Assembly (NCBI RefSeq): GCF_030654915.1
Contig: NZ_JAURWM010000350.1
Coordinates: 1-34,048 of the forward strand
DNA: 34,048 nt
Direction: 5' to 3'
From: Phenylobacterium sp.
GTDB taxonomy: Bacteria > Pseudomonadota > Alphaproteobacteria > Caulobacterales > Caulobacteraceae
Positions 26,566 to 34,048 of the stretch are shown here, one piece after another; the stretch's first letter is position 1; every line of letters starts with the position of its first letter. The notes under the pieces were generated by a model. It did no database searches, was not told where the DNA came from, and was given only the letters and a program-made list of their open reading frames with translations. A program made the translations under genes and the position numbers.

Positions 26566-27569
26566 GCCGGTGCGACTTCCTGTTCGATGGCTCCAAAGAG
26601 GGAGTGCCTGCGTGCGTCGCGCATCTCAATACGAACCCGGTCGCCGACCTTGAGGAACGGCGTTTTGGGCGCTCCGTGGGCGAGTGTTTCCACCGTGCGC
26701 AACTCAGCAAGGCAGGAATAGCCCACGCCGCCGTCCTGCACAGATTTCCCTGGACCGCCGTCCAAACCTCGGTTTGAGACCGTGCCGGAGCCGATGATCG
26801 TGCCTGCGCAAAGGGTCCGCGTCTTGGCCGCGTGGGCGATCAGAGTTCCGAAGTCGAAGGTCATGTCGACGCCGGCGTCAGCCTGTCCAAGCGGCTGGCT
26901 GTTTAGTTCCACCTCCACGGCGCCGTGCAGCTTGCCGTCTTTCCACGCATCCCCAAGCGCATCGGGCGTCACCGCCACTGGCGAGAATGATGAGGCGGGC
27001 TTGGACTGGAAAAACCCAAAGCCCTTGGCCATCTCGGCCGGAATCAGGTTTCGCAGCGAGACGTCGTTGGACAACATCACCAGCCGGACCGAGGCCAGGG
27101 CCTGCTCGCGGCTCGCGCCCAATGGCACATCGCCAGTGACCACCGCCACCTCGGCCTCCAGGTCGCAACCCCAGGCCTCGTCGGCCAGCGGGATTGGCTC
27201 GCGCGGCCCCAGGAAGCCGTCCGAGCCGCCCTGGTACATCAGCGGATCGGTCCAGAAGCTTTCAGGCATGTCGGCGGCGCGAGCTTTGCGCACCAGGGCC
27301 ACGTGGTTCACATAGGCCGAGCCGTCGGCCCACTGATAGGCGCGCGGCAACGGGCTCGCCGCCTCGCGTTCGTGAAAACGTTCCCGTGGCGCCGCGCCAT
27401 GCTCCAGGCTTTCAGCCAGACCGCGAAGCAGCGGTTCCAGATTGTCCCAATCATCCAGGGCGGCCTGTAATGTCGGGGCTATGGCGCTCGCATCGGCACA
27501 CCAGGCCAGGTCATTGGAGACCACGACGAGACGACCGTCACGGCCGCCCTTGAGCGATGCGAGCTTCAT
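26562..27569 (-). CDS. Fumarylacetoacetate hydrolase family protein
   Basis: A 335-residue metal-dependent C-C bond hydrolase. The FAH core is intact: the metal-binding ExE in CDLEAEVAVVTGD, the aspartate in MLSNDVSLRNL, the active-site stretch KGFGFFQSKPASSFSP, and GTIIGSGTVSNRG. The long N-terminal domain (1-125) and overall size resemble bacterial fumarylacetoacetases of tyrosine catabolism, but hmgA and maiA are not here, so another beta-diketo acid substrate is possible. Its ATG directly follows the stop of the 91-residue gene (TGA-ATG), with GGGAGG inside that gene's end. It overlaps the marR start, so all are translationally coupled. Confidence 0.9.
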   Translation of the reverse strand: MKLASLKGGRDGRLVVVSNDLAWCADASAIAPTLQAALDDWDNLEPLLRGLAESLEHGAAPRERFHEREAASPLPRAYQWADGSAYVNHVALVRKARAADMPESFWTDPLMYQGGSDGFLGPREPIPLADEAWGCDLEAEVAVVTGDVPLGASREQALASVRLVMLSNDVSLRNLIPAEMAKGFGFFQSKPASSFSPVAVTPDALGDAWKDGKLHGAVEVELNSQPLGQADAGVDMTFDFGTLIAHAAKTRTLCAGTIIGSGTVSNRGLDGGPGKSVQDGGVGYSCLAELRTVETLAHGAPKTPFLKVGDRVRIEMRDARRHSLFGAIEQEVAPA

Positions 27570-27845
27570 TCATTCCTCCCGAGGGATGACGCGTGTCAGA
27601 CGCACGCCTTTTTCATAAGCCTCGGCGAAATAGACCACGACCTCGACGCAGATGTCTCCGCCCGGTTCACCAACCCACAAATAATTGCGATCAAAGCAGA
27701 CATCGCGGCCGGCCGGGGTATAGCCCTCATAGGTGTCGCCCCAAGGGGTGCAGGCGGCCATGTCGCGGCGGCCCAAGGCGCAGGCGCGCTCCATCTCCTC
27801 CTCGGCGGCTTCGGTCAGGTCGGCTTGTCGATCAATATGGGCCAT
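27570..27845 (-). CDS. 91-residue protein in the asparaginase/FAH operon, unknown
   Basis: I do not recognise a family. It has 91 residues, is soluble and acidic overall, and lacks a signal peptide. Visible features are a helical N-terminus (LTEAAEEEMERACALGRRD), the Trp-Gly-Tyr segment CTPWGDTYEGYTPAGRD, and a strand-like C-terminal half (ICVEVVVYFAEAYEKGVRLTRVIP). Three further cysteines (AC, VC, IC) are scattered. AGGA sits 7 bases before the ATG, and the TGA is followed immediately by the ATG of the FAH gene. It starts 9 bases after the asparaginase stop. Sandwiched between two enzymes, it is probably expressed with them. Confidence 0.82.
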   Translation of the reverse strand: MAHIDRQADLTEAAEEEMERACALGRRDMAACTPWGDTYEGYTPAGRDVCFDRNYLWVGEPGGDICVEVVVYFAEAYEKGVRLTRVIPREE

Positions 27846-27854
27846 GGCGCGATC

Positions 27855-28853
27855 CTACGGCTCGTCCTTGTAGATGCCTACGCTCACCGGCTCGCCCAGG
27901 GCCGCGCGGCCGCGATACATTCCCGAGGTGTTGAAGCTCCAGGCCAGTTGGCCGTCCGGCGCCACGGCGATGATCCCGCCGTCGCCGCCCAGCGCGGTGA
28001 GCTTGTTCTGAATCACCTCGTCCGCCGCGGCCTGCAGGCTCATCCCCTTCAGCTCGACCAGGGCGGCGATGTCGCGCGCCACCGTTAGGCGGATGAAATA
28101 CTCGCCGCTGCCCGTCGCCGAGACGGCGCAGGAGGCGTTGGAGGCGTAGGTGCCCGCGCCGATGATCGGCGAGTCCCCCACCCGGCCCCACTGCTTGCCC
28201 GTCGTCCCGCCCGTCGAGGTGCCCGCCGCCACGTCGCCCTTGAGGTCCAGAGCGACGACGCCGACCGTCCCATGCTTGCCTTCGTCGTGCGCCAGGCCGT
28301 TAGCCGGATCGGGCTGCTCCAGGCCTGGCGGCTTGGCGGGGATCGGCAAGTCGTGAGCCTTCAGGAAATTCTCCAGGCTGCGCCAGCGACGCTGGGTGGC
28401 GAAATAGCCGGGATCGACCTGCTCCAGGCCCTGACTCGCCGAGAAGGCGTCGGCGCCCGCGCCGACCATCATGACATGGGGCGATTTCTCCATCACCGTG
28501 CGCGCCAGGGTGAGCGGGCTGCGCGTTCGGGTCACGCCCGCCACCGCCCCGGCGGCCAGGCTGGCCCCGTCCATGATCGAGGCGTCCAGCTCGATGCGCC
28601 CCTCGGCGGTGAACACCGCCCCGCGCCCGGAGTTGAACAGCGGATCGTCCTCCAACAGGTGGATCGCCGCCTCGACCGCGTCCAGCGCCGATCCGCCCCG
28701 GTCCAGAACAGCCGCCCCGGCCTCGACCACCTTGGAAAGCGCCGCGCGATAGGCCGCCTCCTGTTCGGGGCGAAGCTGGTTGCGCTCGATCGTTCCGGCC
28801 CCGCCGTGAACGAGGATGGCCCACTTCCGGGCGGGTTCGGCTTGCTTGGTCAT
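27855..28853 (-). CDS. iaaA: Isoaspartyl peptidase/L-asparaginase (Ntn hydrolase)
   Basis: A 332-residue Ntn hydrolase of the plant-type asparaginase family, which cleaves beta-aspartyl dipeptides and asparagine after self-processing into alpha and beta subunits. The opening KWAILVHGGAGTI is diagnostic. The autocleavage site and nucleophile lie in GKHGTVGVVALD (Thr196 counting from this start). Then GTSTGGTTGKQWGRVGDSPIIGAGTYA supplies the substrate-binding loop. There is no signal peptide, so it acts in the cytosol. I start at the ATG at 28853; the in-frame TTG at 28943 would add 30 residues unlike the family. It heads the four-gene operon. Confidence 0.93.
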   Translation of the reverse strand: MTKQAEPARKWAILVHGGAGTIERNQLRPEQEAAYRAALSKVVEAGAAVLDRGGSALDAVEAAIHLLEDDPLFNSGRGAVFTAEGRIELDASIMDGASLAAGAVAGVTRTRSPLTLARTVMEKSPHVMMVGAGADAFSASQGLEQVDPGYFATQRRWRSLENFLKAHDLPIPAKPPGLEQPDPANGLAHDEGKHGTVGVVALDLKGDVAAGTSTGGTTGKQWGRVGDSPIIGAGTYASNASCAVSATGSGEYFIRLTVARDIAALVELKGMSLQAAADEVIQNKLTALGGDGGIIAVAPDGQLAWSFNTSGMYRGRAALGEPVSVGIYKDEP

Positions 28854-29017
28854 AGGGAGAGCAGTCGCACCTGTTGATTTGGGCCGGCGTTGTTCTCTAC
28901 GCCGCTCTCCGGCGCAACCCCACGTCTGGCCTGAATGATGCAAGGCGAACGCCCGGCGGGAGAGACAAGCCTACCCATCGCTGCTAGCACACACCGCAAC
29001 CTTCTCCTTGGATCATC

Positions 29018-29596
29018 ATGTTTCGCAAAACCTACGACTGGGTCATGGGCTTGGCCGGCTCACGGCATGCCTCCAAGGCCCTGGCGGCGGTCTCCTTCGC
29101 TGAGAGTTCGTTCTTCCCGATCCCTCCGGACGTGATGCTGGCCCCGATGGTTCTGGCGCGGCCGGACCGAGCCTTTGTCTATGCCGGCATCTGCACGGCT
29201 GCTTCCGTGCTTGGCGGCCTTCTGGGCTACGCCATCGGCTTCTATCTTGAGCCCGTCGGGATGTGGCTGCTCAGCGTGATCGGCCATGCGGATGGCAAGC
29301 TGGCCTTCGAGAAGTGGTTCGACGATTGGGGCCTGTGGGTGATCCTCATCAAGGGCGCCACGCCGATCCCCTACAAGCTGGTGACCATCACCGCCGGGCT
29401 CGCCCAGTTCTCGCTGGTGACCTTCATCTGGGCTTCGGTCCTGACCCGCGGCTTCCGCTTTTTCGCTGTCGCGGCGATCTTGAAGTACTTCGGCCCGGCC
29501 ATGCTGAAGGAATTCGAGAAGCGTATCGCCCTCTATGGCACGCTGGGCATCGTCGCCCTGGTCGGCCTGGTGGTCGCGTTGAAAATGCTCACCTGA
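29018..29596 (+). CDS. YqaA/DedA-type membrane protein
   Basis: A 192-residue inner-membrane protein of the VTT (SNARE-associated/DedA) fold, YqaA branch. Visible are FAESSFFPIPPDVMLAPMVLARPD, the hallmark E-x3-F-P-IPP re-entrant segment, a long helix YAGICTAASVLGGLLGYAIG, and KGATPIPYKLVTITAG, the matching second conserved motif. Relatives of DedA are lipid scramblases or flippases with roles in membrane potential; the YqaA branch is not well assigned. It begins about 165 bases from the divergent asparaginase gene and precedes dsbB by 43 bases, so it may lead the downstream operon. Confidence 0.87.
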   Translation: MFRKTYDWVMGLAGSRHASKALAAVSFAESSFFPIPPDVMLAPMVLARPDRAFVYAGICTAASVLGGLLGYAIGFYLEPVGMWLLSVIGHADGKLAFEKWFDDWGLWVILIKGATPIPYKLVTITAGLAQFSLVTFIWASVLTRGFRFFAVAAILKYFGPAMLKEFEKRIALYGTLGIVALVGLVVALKMLT

Positions 29597-29639
29597 AGCC
29601 CCTTGGGCCGGCCAAGCTTTTAGGGTCTTATCCGAACCG

Positions 29640-30155
29640 ATGAGCGCATTCCTCCAACCGTTCCTTCAACGCTGGCGTCTCTGGGCGTTAATTTCGTCGC
29701 TGCTGATGCTGGCCATCGCCCATGGTTTCGAAACCATCGGCGGCCTGGCCCCCTGCGCGCTCTGCCTGCGGGCGCGCGAGGTCTATTGGGTCGCGGCCTG
29801 GGTCGCCCTGGCCGGGATGTTCGTGGTTCGCACGCGCGGCGGCGAGCGCTGGCGCGTGGCGTTCAACGCCGTCTTGGCGCTGATCTTCGCCGTGGGCGTG
29901 GGCGTCGCGGTTTATCATGCGGGCGCGGAGTGGAAGTGGTGGCCAGGTCCGACCGCCTGTTCCGGCGGGGCAGGTTCGGTCAGCGCCGGCCAGATGGCCG
30001 AGCTGCTGCAAGGCGCCAGGATCACGCCGCCGGCCTGCGACAAGGCCGCCTGGGTGTTCCTCGGCATCTCGATGGCCGGCTGGAACGCGCTGGTGTCTCT
30101 GGCGCTGACCATCCTCAGCCTGCTGGCCGTGCGCCATGAACGGAGAGCGTCGTGA
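29640..30155 (+). CDS. dsbB: Disulfide bond formation protein B
   Basis: A 171-residue four-helix inner-membrane oxidase that re-oxidises DsbA and passes electrons to ubiquinone. Both redox pairs are present: CALC (Cys39 and Cys42) in the first periplasmic loop and Cys107/Cys133 in the second (TACSGG, PPACDKA). The Trp/Phe segment AAWVFLGISMAGWN after Cys133 matches the family. The ATG at 29640 is the start. Its stop overlaps the coq7 start by 4 bases (GTGA). Confidence 0.93.
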   Translation: MSAFLQPFLQRWRLWALISSLLMLAIAHGFETIGGLAPCALCLRAREVYWVAAWVALAGMFVVRTRGGERWRVAFNAVLALIFAVGVGVAVYHAGAEWKWWPGPTACSGGAGSVSAGQMAELLQGARITPPACDKAAWVFLGISMAGWNALVSLALTILSLLAVRHERRAS

Positions 30156-30715
30156 GCGAAAAACCCATTCCGCCGCGCCCCGGCGTCGGCGCCGTCAGCG
30201 CCCGCCTCGCCGAGATCCTTAGGGTCGACCACGCTGGCGAACTTGGCGCCGTCCACATCTATCGCGGCCAGCGCGCTGTGCTGGGCGCCTCCAAGGGTCA
30301 TGAGCGCATCGCCGGCCAACTGGCAGAGATGGAGGGCCATGAGGCCGTCCACCTGGCCCGCTTCGACCAGCTGCTGAACGAGCATCAGGTTCGCCCCACG
30401 GTCATGACGCCGCTCTGGCGCGCGGCGGCCTTCACCCTGGGCGCCGGCACCGCCCTGCTCGGCGAAAAGGCGGCCCACGCCTGCACCGAAGCGGTCGAGA
30501 ACGTGATCGAGCAGCACTACGCAAGCCAGATCGCCGAGCTTGAAGGCCGTGATCCCGAACTGGCGGCCGAGCTTTCCAAGTTCCGCGACGAGGAACTGGC
30601 CCACCGCGACCACGCCGTCGAGGAAGGCGCTCGCGAGGCGCCCGGCTATCCGATCCTGTCCGCGGTGATCCGCGCCGGCTGCAAGGCCGCCATCAAGATC
30701 AGCGAGAAGCTGTGA
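30152..30715 (+). CDS. coq7: Demethoxyubiquinone hydroxylase, Coq7 type
   Basis: A 187-residue di-iron monooxygenase that hydroxylates demethoxyubiquinone at C6, the penultimate step of ubiquinone synthesis. The two repeated ferritin-like ligand sets are intact: LRVDHAGELGAVHIYRGQ supplies the first Glu, EMEGHEAVHL the ExxH, VIEQHY the second Glu, and EELAHRDHAVE the last ExxH. The GTG at 30152 overlaps dsbB by 4 bases, and its stop overlaps the next gene by 4 bases. It is likely membrane-peripheral. Linked expression with dsbB would couple quinone supply to quinone use, though this is inference. Confidence 0.94.
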   Translation: MSEKPIPPRPGVGAVSARLAEILRVDHAGELGAVHIYRGQRAVLGASKGHERIAGQLAEMEGHEAVHLARFDQLLNEHQVRPTVMTPLWRAAAFTLGAGTALLGEKAAHACTEAVENVIEQHYASQIAELEGRDPELAAELSKFRDEELAHRDHAVEEGAREAPGYPILSAVIRAGCKAAIKISEKL

Positions 30716-31347
30716 CCGACGAAGAGATCACCGCCCTGCGCAGAGGCGCAGACGCCCCGGCCACCGCTGGACGGGCCGACGCCGGGGCGGTGGCGCAAGA
30801 CCTCGCCGCCGCCTTTTCCACCGATCCGATCTTCAACTGGTTCCTGCGGGCCGACGCCCGGCACGATGCGGCGCGGCTGAAGCTGTTCCACCTGCTGGTC
30901 GCCATGGCGCTGACCGATGGCGAGGTGTTCCGGCCGGCCACGGGCGGCGCCGCCGCGGTCTGGTTGCCGTCCGAGAGCCTGGGTCCCACCCCCTTCCTGC
31001 AAGAGCTGCGTACGCTTCCGATCATCCTTCAGGCCACCGGCCTCTCGCGCCTGTCGCGGATGTCGTCGATGCGCGCGGTGATGGAGAAGCATCATCCCAG
31101 GAGCCCGCCTCACGCCTATCTCTGGTTCCTGGGCGTGACCCCGCAGGCGCAGGGCTTCGGCGTCGGATCGCGACTGCTGGCCCATGGTCTGGCGCGCGTC
31201 GATGAAAAGGGCCTGCCCGCCTATCTGGAATCCTCCAGCCCCGCCAACCTGCCGCTTTATCGTCGGCATGGGTTCGAGGTGATGGAGGTGCTGAGGCCGC
31301 AACCCGACGCCCCGCAGATGTGGGCCATGTGGCGCGAGGCGCGCTGA
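30712..31347 (+). CDS. GNAT-family N-acetyltransferase
   Basis: A 211-residue acyltransferase. The acetyl-CoA-binding motif A is HAYLWFLGVTPQAQGFGVGSRLL (Q-x-x-G-x-G/A) at about residues 130-153, followed by LPAYLESSSPANLPLYRRHGFEVME. The hydrophobic N-terminal half is characteristic of GNATs acting on small substrates; the acceptor cannot be named. It starts with GTG overlapping the coq7 stop by 4 bases, and the DUF1294 gene follows 7 bases after its stop. Confidence 0.9.
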   Translation: MTDEEITALRRGADAPATAGRADAGAVAQDLAAAFSTDPIFNWFLRADARHDAARLKLFHLLVAMALTDGEVFRPATGGAAAVWLPSESLGPTPFLQELRTLPIILQATGLSRLSRMSSMRAVMEKHHPRSPPHAYLWFLGVTPQAQGFGVGSRLLAHGLARVDEKGLPAYLESSSPANLPLYRRHGFEVMEVLRPQPDAPQMWAMWREAR

Positions 31348-31354
31348 GCCCAAG

Positions 31355-31624
31355 GTGGCGCTCACCCTCGCCTATCTCGCCGGCATAAATCTGACGGCGT
31401 TCCTGCTGTTCGGCTGGGACAAGCGCTGCGCGACGGTCGGCGCGCGGCGTATTCCCGAGAAGACCCTGCTTGGCCTGGCCGCCCTCGGCGGCGGTCTCGG
31501 CTCGGTGCTGGCGCAGCAGTTCTTCCGCCACAAGACCCGCAAACAGCCCTTCGCGAACATCCTCGTCGCGATCTTCGCGACCCAAGCGGTCCTGGCCATC
31601 GTGCTGCTGACCCGCGAGGGGTAG
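31355..31624 (+). CDS. DUF1294-family membrane protein
   Basis: An 89-residue protein with three hydrophobic segments. The opening AYLAGINLTAFLLFGWDKRCATVGARRIPEKTLL is the DUF1294 signature (N-x-x-x-F-x-x-x-G-x-D-K, then RIPE). Function is unknown for the family. The GTG at 31355 is the start, with a weak ribosome site (AAG just upstream). It closes the dsbB-coq7-GNAT cluster. Confidence 0.87.
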   Translation: MALTLAYLAGINLTAFLLFGWDKRCATVGARRIPEKTLLGLAALGGGLGSVLAQQFFRHKTRKQPFANILVAIFATQAVLAIVLLTREG

Positions 31625-31695
31625 CGCCCGCCGACCGGGGTGTTTCGTAATCCCGTCATCAGCCAGTCACCGCAACGTCGCGCAGCCTTCCTACT

Positions 31696-31723
31696 CCCCG
31701 GTTTCAGTTTGATCGGGGGTTTT
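31696..31723 (+). terminator. Hairpin overlapping the TonB-receptor ribosome site
   Basis: CCCCGGT (31696-31702) pairs with ATCGGGG (31712-31718; one G-U) around a 9-base loop, followed by G and TTTT (31720-31723). It looks like an intrinsic terminator for the upstream operon. The right arm is also the only purine-rich ribosome-site candidate (GGGGG) for the ATG at 31729, so it could hide it. Confidence 0.55.
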
Positions 31724-31728
31724 CGCCT

Positions 31729-34048
31729 ATGTCTTTCGGTTCTCGCGCGCGCGGCTGCGCCGCCTTTCTACTCGCCACCACGGCGCTTTCGGGCCATGCG
31801 ATGGCCGACGAATTGGCAAATGACGGCGCGGTCGACGAGATCGTCGTCACCGGCCAGCGCGAAGCCCAGCGGGCCGCCATCGCCGTCAAGCGCGAGACCT
31901 TCGTGGTCGCGGACGTGGTCTCGGCCGACGACATCGGCAAAATGCCCGACCACAACACCGCCGCCGCCCTGCGCCGCATTCCCGGCATCTCGGTGATGGA
32001 AGACCAGGGCGAGCCGCGCTTCCCCGTCATCCGGGGCCTGCGCTCGACCTACAATCGGACCACCATCGACGGCGCCCTGGTCGCCTCGGTCGATGAAAGC
32101 GGCCGCACCGTACCCATGGACATCGTCCCCTCGGTGATGGCCGGCCGGCTGGAAGTCATCAAGACAGTCACACCCGAGAACGACGGCAACGCCATCGGCG
32201 GCGTCATCAATGTCACCACCCGCAGCGCCTTCGACATGGGCCGGCCGTTCTTCAACGGTCTGGCCTCCTATGGCGACTATGAGCGCAGCGGCGGCGTGCG
32301 CAACGACAAGCCGTCCTATCGCCTGGCTTTCGCCACCGGCATGACCTTCGGCGACCAGGACCAGTGGGGCGTGGTGATCGGCGCCTCGCACGAGCAGCTC
32401 GACTACGACATCCCGCAGGTGGAATCACAGAGCCCGTCGGTGCGGGAATACACCGCCGCCGGCGCGCCCGTGGCCTCCGGCGCCCCCACCGGCAACGGCA
32501 TCCAGGTTCCGACCTACAGCCGCCTGTTCTGGTACAACAACACCAAGCAGCGCAGCGGCTTTAACGCCAAGATCGAATACCGCCCGACCGACACCTTCCG
32601 CTGGGAGGCCTCGGGCCTGTTTGCGCGCATGGAGGACGACGAGGAGCGGATCGAGTACCGCGTCGAGCCGCTGGGCAATGTGGCGAACCAGACCCCGACC
32701 AGCGGCTTCTTCGCCCGTGGCCGCGGCGTCGTTCAACTGAACCAGCCGATCACCAAGCGCGAGATCAGCCTGGCGCGGACGGAATTTTCCTGGGACTTCG
32801 CCCCGCAGTGGACCGCGTCCGGCGACCTCGTCTACTCGCAGGCCGCGCTTGAGGTGCCAAACCACTCGGTGGAGTTCCGCACGGTCGACGCCCAGGCCGG
32901 AAGTTACGCCTTCAACTACGACACCACCAATCCGCTGTTCCCGGTCTTCACGTCGGTAAACGACGCCGCGGCGCGTAACCCGGCCAATTTCGTGCTGCAA
33001 CAGCACCGCGACTCGCTGACCGAGGCGGCGGAAAAGACCGGCCAGGTGCGTTTCGATCTCGCCTTCGACCAAGGCGCGGACGATCGCAACCTGAAGGCCA
33101 AGTTCGGCGGCCTACTGCGCAGCACCAAGCGCGAGTTCAACTCAAGCCAGACCAACTATCGGGCCGGATCGGGCTTCGTCTACACCTTGGCCGAGGTCGA
33201 TAAGCCTGGTCCCAGCGAACTGATCGCCGGCCGCTACCTGCTGTCGCCGCGCATCGACGCCAGCCAGGCCATGGCCTTCTTCAACGCCAATCGGGGCCGG
33301 TTCGTCACCAGCGTCACCGCCCCGACCGGCGACTATGAAGTCAAGGAAGACATCTACGCCGCCTATGCCCAGGCCAGCTACGCGTGGGGCGATTTCACCC
33401 TGCTTGGCGGCCTGCGCTATGAGCGCACCGAGGTCGAGTCCGACGCCGTGCGCAGCGCCGGCGGCGTGCTGACCCCGGTCAGTAACTCCGGTTCCTACGG
33501 GAACTGGATGCCCAGCCTGCACCTGGAATGGAAGCCGATGCAGGACCTAGTCGTTCGCGCGGCCTGGACCAACACCATCGGCCGCCCGGACTATGACTCG
33601 CTCGCCGCCACCGAGAACCTGACCTTCGATGGCAGTCAGGCGACCTTGTCACGCGGCAATCCGGGCCTGAAGGCCCGCGAGAGCCGGGGCCTGGACCTGT
33701 CGGTCGAATACTATCCGCGCGACGGCATGGTCTCGCTGGCGGTGTTCTCCAAGGAGATCGAGAACGAGATCTTCACCCTGTCCTCGACCCAGACGCTGGA
33801 CGTCGGACGCGGCCCGGAAAGCGTGCTGGTCTCCACCCCGCGCAACGCGGAGTCAGCCAAGATCCGCGGCGTGGAATTCGCCGTGCAGCAGGCCTTCACC
33901 TTCCTGCCCGAGCCCTTCGACGGCTTCGGCTTCAACGGCAACATCACCTGGCTGGACACCGAGTTTACCTTCCTGACCTCGGCCGGCCCGCGCACGACCG
34001 GTCTTTTCCAGCAGCCCGAGATCACCACCAACGAGTCGATCTACTATC
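31729..34048 (+). CDS. TonB-dependent outer-membrane receptor, partial
   Basis: The first 773 residues of a TonB-dependent receptor that imports substrates across the outer membrane; the C-terminus lies past the window end. A signal peptide covers about residues 1-25 (MSFGSRARGCAAFLLATTAL, cleavage near AMA). DEIVVTGQR is the TonB box. The plug domain shows VVSADDIGKMPDHNTAAALRRIPG, IRGL, and GGVINVTTR. Long beta-barrel strands follow, with NPGLKARESRGLDLSVEYYP, an Asn-Pro-x-Leu-Lys motif of the Caulobacter/Xanthomonas receptor class. These often transport oligosaccharides, siderophores or other metal chelates; the substrate is not identifiable. The only ribosome-site candidate lies in a hairpin just upstream. 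It is not evidently part of the previous operon. Confidence 0.93.
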   Translation, partial: MSFGSRARGCAAFLLATTALSGHAMADELANDGAVDEIVVTGQREAQRAAIAVKRETFVVADVVSADDIGKMPDHNTAAALRRIPGISVMEDQGEPRFPVIRGLRSTYNRTTIDGALVASVDESGRTVPMDIVPSVMAGRLEVIKTVTPENDGNAIGGVINVTTRSAFDMGRPFFNGLASYGDYERSGGVRNDKPSYRLAFATGMTFGDQDQWGVVIGASHEQLDYDIPQVESQSPSVREYTAAGAPVASGAPTGNGIQVPTYSRLFWYNNTKQRSGFNAKIEYRPTDTFRWEASGLFARMEDDEERIEYRVEPLGNVANQTPTSGFFARGRGVVQLNQPITKREISLARTEFSWDFAPQWTASGDLVYSQAALEVPNHSVEFRTVDAQAGSYAFNYDTTNPLFPVFTSVNDAAARNPANFVLQQHRDSLTEAAEKTGQVRFDLAFDQGADDRNLKAKFGGLLRSTKREFNSSQTNYRAGSGFVYTLAEVDKPGPSELIAGRYLLSPRIDASQAMAFFNANRGRFVTSVTAPTGDYEVKEDIYAAYAQASYAWGDFTLLGGLRYERTEVESDAVRSAGGVLTPVSNSGSYGNWMPSLHLEWKPMQDLVVRAAWTNTIGRPDYDSLAATENLTFDGSQATLSRGNPGLKARESRGLDLSVEYYPRDGMVSLAVFSKEIENEIFTLSSTQTLDVGRGPESVLVSTPRNAESAKIRGVEFAVQQAFTFLPEPFDGFGFNGNITWLDTEFTFLTSAGPRTTGLFQQPEITTNESIYY

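Noticed and set aside
31768-33522. Several minus-strand open frames of 207-215 codons opposite the TonB receptor
   Set aside because: The plus-strand frame from 31729 is continuous to the window end with signal peptide, plug and barrel motifs; the minus frames are shadows.

Overview
The window is about 34 kb of GC-rich, densely packed chromosome that looks like an alphaproteobacterium of the family Caulobacteraceae (Caulobacter or a close relative). This rests on very high GC at third codon positions, the uvrC-pgsA pair, a TonB-dependent receptor of the type abundant in Caulobacter and Xanthomonas, Coq7-type ubiquinone synthesis, frequent GTG starts with 4-base gene overlaps, and intergenic palindromes. 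Species cannot be fixed from sequence alone. I see no phage, insertion sequence, CRISPR array or plasmid functions; this is core chromosome with a few small regulated modules.

Layout. 1-4.3 kb (minus strand): pgsA (cut by the window edge) and uvrC, then a FATP-type acyl-CoA synthetase. A 170-bp palindrome-bearing spacer bounded by 15-bp direct repeats separates the last two. 4.4-8.6 kb (plus): a HAD phosphatase, an AT-rich gap, a membrane-anchored Pro/Ala-rich protein, a CHASE4 hybrid histidine kinase and a tiny membrane protein. 8.6-11.5 kb (minus): a pentapeptide-repeat protein and thiC under a TPP riboswitch. 11.6-12.8 kb (plus): a secreted DUF6491-like protein and an Asp/Glu racemase family protein. 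12.8-18.1 kb (minus): a YpfJ-type zinc metallopeptidase, two small exported proteins (one TPR), a second hybrid kinase, and an EamA/DMT transporter. 18.2-19.9 kb (plus): a MAPEG protein and a patatin-like lipoprotein.

19.9-23.1 kb is a complete copper-detoxification module: copZ-like chaperone (minus), divergent from copA and cueR (plus). Two mirror-image CueR-type promoters with 19-bp spacers lie between them. A tRNA-Leu(CAA) follows, then feoAB ferrous iron uptake genes behind a Fur-box-like palindrome, then a small unknown protein.

26.1-28.9 kb (minus) is a tightly coupled four-gene operon: isoaspartyl peptidase/asparaginase, a 91-residue unknown, a fumarylacetoacetate hydrolase family enzyme, and a MarR regulator. 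29.0-31.6 kb (plus) is a compact run yqaA, dsbB, coq7, GNAT and DUF1294. It pairs a quinone-reducing disulfide oxidase with a ubiquinone biosynthesis enzyme. The window ends inside a TonB-dependent receptor whose ribosome-binding region lies in a hairpin.

The best candidates for new biology are the asparaginase/91-aa/FAH/MarR operon, the dsbB-coq7 coupling, and the uncharacterised small proteins. The strongest regulatory readings are the paired CueR operators, the TPP riboswitch and the Fur box; all three are well-known system types.
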